From positions 818,475 to 882,474 of the forward strand of contig VZQC01009975.1 of NCBI GenBank assembly GCA_009823505.1: a stretch of DNA of 64,000 bases, read 5' to 3'. The number at the start of each line of letters is the position of its first letter. The first letter of the stretch is position 1. The stretch is from Rhizomys pruinosus (Eukaryota > Chordata > Mammalia > Rodentia > Spalacidae). The translations under genes were made by a program, and so were the position numbers. Under the pieces are notes generated by a model. That model did not search any database. It had not been told where the DNA came from and saw only the letters and a program-made list of their open reading frames with translations. Below are positions 56,836 to 64,000 of the stretch, in pieces.

Positions 56836-58037
56836 TTCACACCACCCCCCTCTCTTCTATTCTTTCTGACCTCTTTTCTGTATATTCTGAGCCTTGCAGA
56901 GATCAATACAGATGTCTTGTTTTGGGGTCAGCATTTAATCTTAGCACTCCAACTAGTTATGAGTCTGTACATTGACTGTATCATATTAAGGATTTTGTCA
57001 AAACTAAGCATTTTTGTTTGAAAATTGTATTTAGCATAATAAAATACAAGCCAGAGTTTTGGAGGAAAATAATTGTGAAATGCATATTGTAAAAAAGTGC
57101 TTATATTGAGAATTTTGAAATAATTTTCACTGCTCAATATCATAAAAACTTGATTTGAAAATGTGTGCATGATATTTAACCAACATCCCTCTGAAAATGA
57201 ATACCAAAATGGTGAGGAAGCATATTGAAAGATGCTCAGCATTACTGTCAGGAAAACATAAGTGAAACCCCATCACTCTACATCTCACTTGAAGAGTTAA
57301 ATTTAAAAGACTGTAAACATGAAGGGATGTTCATGTTTATAGTCCTGGAGGGAAATGGATTGGAGGGATCATTCCTCAATGTAATCAAAGCCATATACAG
57401 GAAACCCACAGCCAATGTCATCCTAAATGGGGAAATGACAAAAGCATTCCCTTTAAAGATAGGAACTCAGCAAGGCTGCCCCCTGTCACCACTCCTCCTC
57501 ACCAATAGAGTGCTTGAAACACTTGCTAAGGCAATAAGGCAAGAAAAGGAAATTAAAGAGTACTAATTGGAAAAGAGGAAGTCAAGCTATTCCTTTTTGC
57601 TGATGATATGATTGTTTATTTAAGGGATGCTAAAAACTCCACCAGAAAACTCCTAGAAATGATTAAGAGCTTCAGTAAAGTGGCAGGTTACAAAATTAAC
57701 CTAGAAAAATCAGTAACCTTTCTTTACGCCAACCACAAGCAACAGAAGAGGAACATAAGGAGACCTTTCCTCTCACAATAGCCTTGAAAACAATAAAATA
57801 CCTAGGAGCAAACCTAACCAAAGACACCAAAGATCTCTATAAAAAAATTGTAAACCCCTGAAGAAGGAAATTGAAGAAGACATCAGAAGATGGAAAAAAC
57901 TCCCATGCTCATGGATTGGGAAAATTAATATAGTAAAAATGTTCATTCTACCAAAACTCTTGTACAGATTTAATGCAATCACAATTACAATCCCTAAGAG
58001 TTTCCTCATGGGCTTGGAAAAAAAAGTCCTTAATTTC

Positions 58038-58697
58038 TTTTTTTTTTCACATAAATTTATTTATTTGTTTATTTTTAACAAATCTAGACCTGTGTTCCCA
58101 CTCATTCCCCCACCCCGCCAGAGGTCATGCATTCTGCCAAACATGCTTTCCATCTCTTAGTCTTTCTCAATATTTTCCATGGGGACGTTGACTGTTTTGA
58201 GCAGAAGTTCACTGTTTCAGTCAGTTCTTTGATGCAGTCTTTTCTGTTGTTGTTGTTGTTTCCAAAATGTATTATGCCCAACTGCTTTGTACAAAAGCTC
58301 AGGGGGCCCTACACAAGAAATACTTACAACTGGGTAATTGGCACTAGCATCCACAGATGAGGGATACCATTCGTCGTTTGTTTTTCTGGGACTGTGTTAC
58401 TTCACTCAGCATGATGTCCTCTAGCTCCAGCCATTTTCCTGCAAAGCTCGTGATGTCGTCTTTCTTTACTGCTGCATAGAACTCCATTGTGTAGATGTAC
58501 CACATTTTCTCTATCCACTCGTCAGTTGAGGGGCATTTAGGTTGGTTCCAGCTCCTTGCTATTGTGAAGAGAGCTGCAATAAACATGGCCATGCATGTAT
58601 CTCTGTGGTGGCGTAAGTCTTGAGGGTACATGCCCAGGAGTGGTATGGCTGGGTCGGGTGGCAAGTTCATTCCAAGTCTTCCAAGGGTTCTCCACAC
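58038..58697 (-). mobile_element. Young L1 end nested in antisense inside an older L1
   Basis: A 660-base 5'-truncated L1 in minus orientation: an open C-terminal ORF2 of 117 codons, a short-type 3' UTR with GGCGGGGTGGGGGAATGAGT, and a terminal A-rich stretch (reverse of 58041-58080). The host L1 is interrupted between TTAATTTC and ATTTGG. The duplication is only TTC, or ATTTC/ACTTC with one mismatch. It is nearly the same sequence as 21086-22044. Confidence 0.9.
58344..58697 (-). pseudogene. L1 ORF2 last 117 codons, uninterrupted
   Basis: Encodes WRTLGRLGMNLPPDPAIPLL, IEKMWYIYTMEFYAAVKKDD and LSEVTQSQKNKRRMVSLICG to the stop. It has only the extreme C-terminus and lacks even the Cys-rich motif. 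The open frame and close match to the 21.3 kb copy indicate a recent insertion from the same L1 subfamily. Confidence 0.92.
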
Positions 58698-59771
58698 TTC
58701 ATTTGGAAAAACAAAAGACTCAGAATAGCCAAAGCAGCCCTGAGTAAGAAGAGCAATACAGAGGGTATCTCTATACCAGGCTTCAAACTACTACAGGGCC
58801 ATAGTCATAAAAATAGCTTGGTAGTGGCACAAAAACGAACCTGTTGACCAATTAAACAAAACTGAAGATCCAAACTTGAGCACATACAATTTCGGCCACC
58901 TCATATTTGACAAGGGCCCCAAGAAAACACAGTGGGGGAAAGACAGCATCTTCAGCAAGGGGTGTTGGCAAAGCTGGATCACCACTTGTAGAAGAATGAA
59001 ATTAAACCTTTACCTCTCACCCTGTACAAAAGTCAACTCCAGATGATCAAAGAACTCAACGTGAAACTCAAAACTGAAGGCGATAGAAGAAAAACTTGGC
59101 AGCAGACTACAAGACATAGGCATAGGAAAAGACTTCCTAAATCAGACAGCAGCTGCACAAGAATTAAGGTCAACAATTGACAAATGGGACTTCATTCAAC
59201 TCAAAAGCTTCTGTACATGAGAAAAAACAATCAAGGAAGTGAAGAGAAAACCCACAGAGTGGGAGGAAACCTTCACCTCAGATACATCTGACAAAACATT
59301 GATTTCCAGAATATATAAACTACTCACAAAACAAAGAAACAAAGAATAAAGAAAACAAGTGACCCACTCAAAAGGTGGAAAAAAGAGCTGAACAGAGATT
59401 TCACAAGTGAGTAATTAGAGACTGCTGACAAACATCTTAAAAAGTGTTCAACGTCACTAATAATTAAGGAAATACAAATTAAAACCACTTTAACATATCA
59501 TCTCACTCCAATAGGACTGGTAAGGATCAAGAAAACAAATTATACTAAGTACTGGAGAGGTTGTGGGGAAAGGGGAACATTCATCCACTGCTTGTGGGAA
59601 TTTAAACATGTACAGCCATTATGGAAAGCAGTGTGGAGAACCTTGGAAGTCTTGGAATGAACTTGCCACCTGACACAGCCATACCACTCCTGGGTATGTA
59701 CCCACAAGACTCCTCTTACCACAGAAATACATGCATGGCCATTTTTATTGCAGCTCTCTTCACAATAGCAA

Positions 59772-60853
59772 AATGGAAAGATCCAAACTTGAATATATAC
59801 AATTTCAGCCACCTCATATTTGACAAGGGCCCCAAGAAGGCACAATGGAGGAAAGACAGCATCTTCAACAAGTGATGTTGGCAAAACTGGATCACCACTT
59901 GTAGAAGAAATAAATTGAACACCTACCTTTTGCCCTCTACAAAAGCCAACTCCAAATGGATCAAAGACCTCAATGCGAAACCCAAAACGCTGAAGGTGAT
60001 AGAAGAAAAAGTTGACAGCAGCCTACAAGACATAGGCCTAGGAATAGACTTCTTAAATCAGACAGCAGCTGCACAGGAAATAAGATTGACAAACAAATGG
60101 GACCTCATTAAACTCAAAAGCTTCTGTACATCAAAAGAAACAATCAAGGAAGGAAGAGAAAACCCACAGAGTGGGAGGAAACCTTCACTGCAGATACATC
60201 TGATAAAGCATTAATTTCCAGAGTATACAAGCTACTCAAAAAACAAAGAAGAAAGAAAACAAATGAATTGCTCAAAAGATGGAGCAAAGATCTGAATAGA
60301 GACTTCACAGAGGAGGAATTAGAGATGGCCAAGAAACATCTTAAGAAGTGTTCAACATCACTAATAATTAAAGAAATACAAATTAAAACCGCTTTGAGAT
60401 ATCATATTACTCCAATAAGACTGGCTAGGATCAGGAATACAAATGATACCAAGTGCTGGAGAGGTTGTGGGGAAAGGGGAACACTCATCCACTGCTGGTG
60501 GGAATGTAAACTTGTACAGCCACTATGGAAAGCAGTGTGGAGAACCCTTAGAAGACTCAAAATGAGCCTGCCATTTAACCCAGTCGTACCACTCCTGGGT
60601 ATATACCCACAAGACACATCCTTCTGCAGAGATACATGCACAGCTATGTTTACTGCAGCTCTGTTCACAATAGCAAAAATCTGGAACCAGCCCAGGTGCC
60701 GCTCAACTGCTGAGTGGATAGAGAAAATGTGGTACATGTACACAATGGAGTTCTATGCAGTGGTAAAGAGGGACAACATCATGAACTTTGCAGGTAAATG
60801 GATGGAGCTAGAAGATATTAAGTGAGGTAACACAGTCCCAGAAAAACAAATGA
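59772..60853 (+). pseudogene. L1 ORF2 C-terminal part
   Basis: A frameshift near 60150 separates two open parts. The second is open for 185 codons (60268-60825) and has the intact Cys-rich motif CWRGCGERGTLIHCWWECK at about residues 58-76, then WYMYTMEFYAVVKRDNIMNF and FAGKWMELEDIK. A small deletion removes the usual IMLSEVTQ reading near 60822. The stop at 60851 corresponds to 52351. Confidence 0.9.
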
Positions 60854-63190
60854 CAAATGGTGTCCCTCATATGTGGATGCTAGTGCCAATAACCCAGATA
60901 TAAATATTTCTCGTGGAGAGGGATGCATAGTAAAAGAATAACAACAGAAAGACTGCATCAGAAAACTGACTGAAATTGTGAATTGGGAAGGATGGGAGGG
61001 GCGGGAGAGGGACACAGGTCTATATTCAATTAATGCATTTTTAATTGACGTGATTTCAACAAGTGTCCAGTTTTGCCCAGACACTGTCTACAGGTTACAT
61101 GGTGTTTTAGGACTTAGTAAAAGTAAATATGTGTATATTAAACAACATTGGTTTACGGGCTCTGATAAAAATGGTAATGCATCTGAGTTAAATGGAGATA
61201 TAAATTGCTGTTGTCCACGTTTCTTTTACATAAAATCTCTATAATAATAACTTTGGTATTGGCACAAACAAATGTTCTCTATAATTTTTCTGTTGTACAG
61301 TATCACCTTGTAGCATTCTCTTTCATGTATAAGATGATTTAACGTAAAAATTAAGTTTGCATCCCAAGTTAATCACATACAGTCACCCAAAACAGCATGG
61401 GTGAATTTGATGAAATCTGTGCCTTGATTCCACCCTATAGGTATGTATAATACAACTGCCTTCTGGAAATTCATGGGTCAAAAAACAAAACCTAAAAAAA
61501 GTGGGGGTACAGATAGATATGAAACCTTTCTGCCATAAACCTTGCAATTCAAATCTTAAAACTAACTATGGGAAAAGATTTGTGTGTTCCAACAGGTCAA
61601 AATGTCACCAACTTAACAGCTGAGAAAGAAAAGATACAGCTTTGCATTGAGTAGGATGTACCAGAAAGTGTCAACAGAAAGGTTGGCCCATCTGAACATT
61701 GAAAGGAAGAAAAGCCTCAGATTGCTACAAACATCAAACCCCTCTGTGGATCCTACTTGTAACAACTATTTATAATGAGTCCTAATGAAACTTACCTTCT
61801 AGGTGCTGCAAAGGTTTTAATATGAGAGACTTTCTTACCTCCCCCCATAGAACAAGCAGAAATATGATGATGACGGTAGTTTCCAACTGTAAAATTGGAC
61901 AAAACTATTATAGAGTAAATCTCTTAATTAACAACCAGAAAACTCCTTTCTTTAAGTTGACAATAGAACATGGAGAATTGTGAAAGGATTGCTTTCGTTT
62001 TCAGAACAAATATATATAAAGGTCTCTCCTTAAGCTAGCACTTAAGCAAATAATTAAGAATACAGGACTCTGACATCAGCAGATGGGATATTCTACCAAG
62101 AAGTGTTGGCCAGGGGATCCAGCCCCCACAAAAGGAAAGGCTCCTGCCTCATAAACTGGGATACTGCAACAAAGAGTGATTAGGCCCTGCTGTCTAAGAC
62201 CTGACTTTAACTGGGAAAGATGTATTCAGGACCACACAGTGCAAGTGTACAGATGTCTCTGGAATACCAGGGATGTTACCAAGGCACTAGACCATAAAGC
62301 AATATGGGTCTCTTAACTCAAGCAAACCTCGGTCATCTGTCCAGTCAACACAGCTACAACCTTCGCCTTGCCTGGAAATACTGTGCAGGCAGAGGCAGCC
62401 AATTGCCTATAAACCCAAATCTAATTGGCTATTGGCTCTCTCCTTGGAGGAATAACCCTTGGTGATGCCACAAGCTTACATCCTCTACAGGTTAGGAGAA
62501 TGTTATAAGCCACAGTAAGACCCTGTCATATATAACAGAAAAAAATGTAATTCATGGATAACATACCATCCAAACATTTGGTCTATACCAAAGTAACCTA
62601 CCATAGAAAATAGTAGTATTATTGAATACCTATATACCAAATTGCTTGTGCGTCATGAGTAGGATTGAAAGGGTGATTCTGGACAAACTGTAAGCCCATG
62701 AAAGGACAGCCAGAATTGACCAAAGTCCTAGACAACGGCTCCAGAAAAGTAGACTGTTTTGCGTAGCATCCACCTTTGCCCCTTTTCGAAGCCTAGGAAC
62801 AATCGTGCAGAAATGGGGTCATGGGTCGAATGTAAAAGGGCTGTGATTGGATGAATGGTGAAACTACAGCAGTTAGTCTGGACACTCATTGGATCAAGTT
62901 GATTGAACATACGAACACCCCTGCTGGATGGTGGGACCCATGGGCCCTGTGTGGGTTTGGGCACAACTGGCTCGCAAATTGGTTTTTTACAAATGAAGGT
63001 GCTTTTTAACCATATTATCACTTATTCTAAAAAAAAAAAAAACTGAGAGAAAGATGCAGGACAGTTATGGCAGAATGCATGATCTGGGATGGGGTGGGGT
63101 GGGGGGAAGAGAAAGGGAAATATGCCTGAACTGAATTGGAAAATGATGTATGAAATACACAAAGCATCAATAAAAAAATGAAAAAAAGTA
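60854..63190 (+). repeat. Long L1 3' UTR / 3' module, most complete copy (E)
   Basis: Three parts. 60854-61030 matches the short L1 3' UTR and ends in a G-rich tract (GGAAGGATGGGAGGGGCGGG) and GGACACAGGTCTATATTC. 61031-63030 is the extra module. 63040-63190 is a second L1-like terminus: GGACAGTTATGGCAGAATGC, GGGATGGGGTGGGGTGGGGG, then a CATCAATAAAAAAATG end. No ORF is shared with the other copies. The doubled terminus suggests fusion of two L1 3' ends. Confidence 0.88.
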
Positions 63191-63194
63191 TCAG

Positions 63195-64000
63195 GCTGGT
63201 GTAACAGCCTTTCTGGATGCTTAATGACTATACTTAATGCCCATCCCAATTTGGCCAAGGATCTTAAGGGATAATTTTATTCCTTGCCGTCAGAGGTCAA
63301 CTAAGTCCCAGGGGACTATGCATAGGGGCATCTCTTGAAATATCCTGCAAATGTGAGTCACCAGTCTCCCTGTTCAGGGAGGTCTTGGAGATCTAAAAAT
63401 GGGACTTCATCCACTGTCCAGTCTATAAAGAGGCAAGTTTGCTCATTCTTCAAAAAGGTAAGCCTGGTCTAGTAAGACCTGAATTTGTCCTCAAGTGGAT
63501 GGAACTGGTGATTAAAAAGCCAAAAGGATCCAGCTCTGCCCCAGAAAAAAAAAACCTAAGTGACTTTTGAGGACCAGATCCTCAACTGACCTTGAGAAAA
63601 CAAAAACCTTGGTTAATCTGAGCTAACTATGTGGCCTTTAACATCCAAAAGGAAAGTGTAACCAGACATATATAAATATTAAGTCCTGAGAAATTGTACT
63701 TTAGGTATAAAACTTGAGATCTTAGTAAAAAGACAAAAATGTAAAAAAAAAAAAAAAAGAGAGAGAGAGAGCAGTTGTTTTGCCTGTCTTACTCCCTGTG
63801 GCTGCCATTGCCTTTGCCATCCTTCAAAAATGTGAGACACAGCTTTTCATCCTTCCAATATGGACTGAAGACTCATGTCTCTCCAAGAATCCTCTAAACC
63901 TTCAATGCTAGATGGGGACTGCTGAGACATCCAGCTTGTGGACTGAACTACTACTGGGTTTCAGCCTCTTCAGAATATAGACTGTCATTGTTGGACTACC
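63195..64000 (+). repeat. Endogenous-retrovirus-like repeat (tentative), runs off the window
   Basis: Phrases such as AAGAATCCTCTAAACCTTCA, then GATGGGGACTGCTGAGACAT and CATTGTTGGACTACC at the end resemble the 3' part of a dispersed rodent ERV-like repeat that I know only by sequence. An A16 run followed by (GA)n is at 63742-63771. There is no recognisable gag, pol or env reading frame in this part. Confidence 0.35.

Larger units (their letters stand above)
57320..59771 (+). mobile_element. L1 ORF2 fragment (5' part of a chimeric L1), split by a nested L1
   Basis: Begins at TTCATGTTTATAGTCCTGGA inside the reverse transcriptase region. [20 protein letters not shown], the [16 protein letters not shown] block and the FADDMIVY box (about 57594) are visible. 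The fragment is interrupted at 58038-58697 and resumes at 58698 with TTCATTTGGAAAAACAAAAG. It stops at TTCACAATAGCAAAA (59771) without an L1 3' end. Confidence 0.88.
57325..59771 (+). pseudogene. L1 ORF2 partial, decayed and interrupted
   Basis: ORF2p is the L1 endonuclease / reverse transcriptase. Here the endonuclease and early RT are absent. RT palm residues ([19 protein letters not shown]) survive at 57465-57620. The thumb and C-terminal region after the nested insertion is frameshifted. The Cys-rich area near 59550 (YWRGCGERGTFIHCLWEF by eye) shows replaced cysteines. There is no in-place terminus; the sequence jumps back to an earlier ORF2 position at 59772. Confidence 0.85.
59772..63190 (+). 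mobile_element. L1 3' part (chimeric partner) with complete long 3' UTR
   Basis: Restarts ORF2 at GGAAAGATCCAAACTTG, repeating positions already passed at 58864 (offset 913 bases). It runs through the ORF2 end (60853) and a 2.3-kb 3' UTR to GCATCAATAAAAAAATGAAA at about 63185. The two overlapping ORF2 stretches differ by roughly 10% by eye, and the second is closer to the 32.4 kb L1 (GAACACCTACCTTTTG is shared). It is therefore not a recent tandem duplication of one sequence. Confidence 0.85.

Noticed and set aside
60402..60743. 113-codon minus-strand ORF
   Set aside because: Antisense to the L1 ORF2 C-terminus; it mirrors the Cys-rich region and is not a separate gene.

Overview
The window looks like gene-poor, AT-rich nuclear DNA of a muroid rodent. 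The evidence is a dense mix of B1 and B2 SINEs, rodent L1s with tandem 5' monomers, and old Lx-type L1 3' UTRs. The youngest B2 and L1 copies do not match the house-mouse or rat types I know, so another muroid lineage (for example a cricetid) is likely; I cannot name the species. I found no host protein-coding gene, tRNA, rRNA or CRISPR array. Nearly all readable protein sequence is L1 ORF1 or ORF2 remnant. One ambiguous base (N) lies at 15741.

Layout: 1-1110 is a rearranged L1. 1.1-9.1 kb is mostly old DNA with Lx fragments, medium-reiteration repeats, a B3, and a B2/B2/B1 cluster at 7.4-8.4 kb. 9.1-16.2 kb holds truncated L1s, four young B2s and a 29-bp minisatellite. 16.2-27 kb is old sequence with a young truncated L1 (21.1-22.0 kb), more B1/B2 insertions and an Lx 3' UTR. 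28.1-33.8 kb is a nearly full-length but dead L1. 34-45.7 kb is mostly non-repetitive, with a second Lx 3' UTR and a probable solo LTR near 43.2-43.6 kb. 45.9-63.2 kb is an L1 graveyard: a composite lacking ORF2 (5' UTR + ORF1 + 3' module), a truncated L1 with a very long 3' UTR, and a chimeric L1 with the same long 3' UTR and a nested inverted L1. The last 0.8 kb resembles an endogenous-retrovirus-like repeat.

The most unusual feature is a non-coding 3' module of about 1.8-2 kb that follows L1 ORF2 in two copies, follows ORF1 directly in a third, is rearranged at the window start, and occurs alone with its own target-site duplication at 12.2-13.0 kb. It sits between two G-rich L1-like 3' ends, as if a short 3' UTR had been fused to a second one. 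The L1s also carry two unrelated 5' monomer types (about 177 and 194 bp) upstream of a shared leader. Seven young B2 copies share a 17-bp internal tandem duplication, and all lie in minus orientation.

Nothing here forms an operon-like system. The functional relationship is parasitic: L1 ORF2p supplied the endonuclease and reverse transcriptase that moved the L1s and, in trans, the B1/B2 SINEs. This is visible as target-site duplications, A-rich tails and 5' truncations. Boundaries were read by eye and are accurate to a few bases where a target-site duplication is quoted, otherwise to tens of bases.
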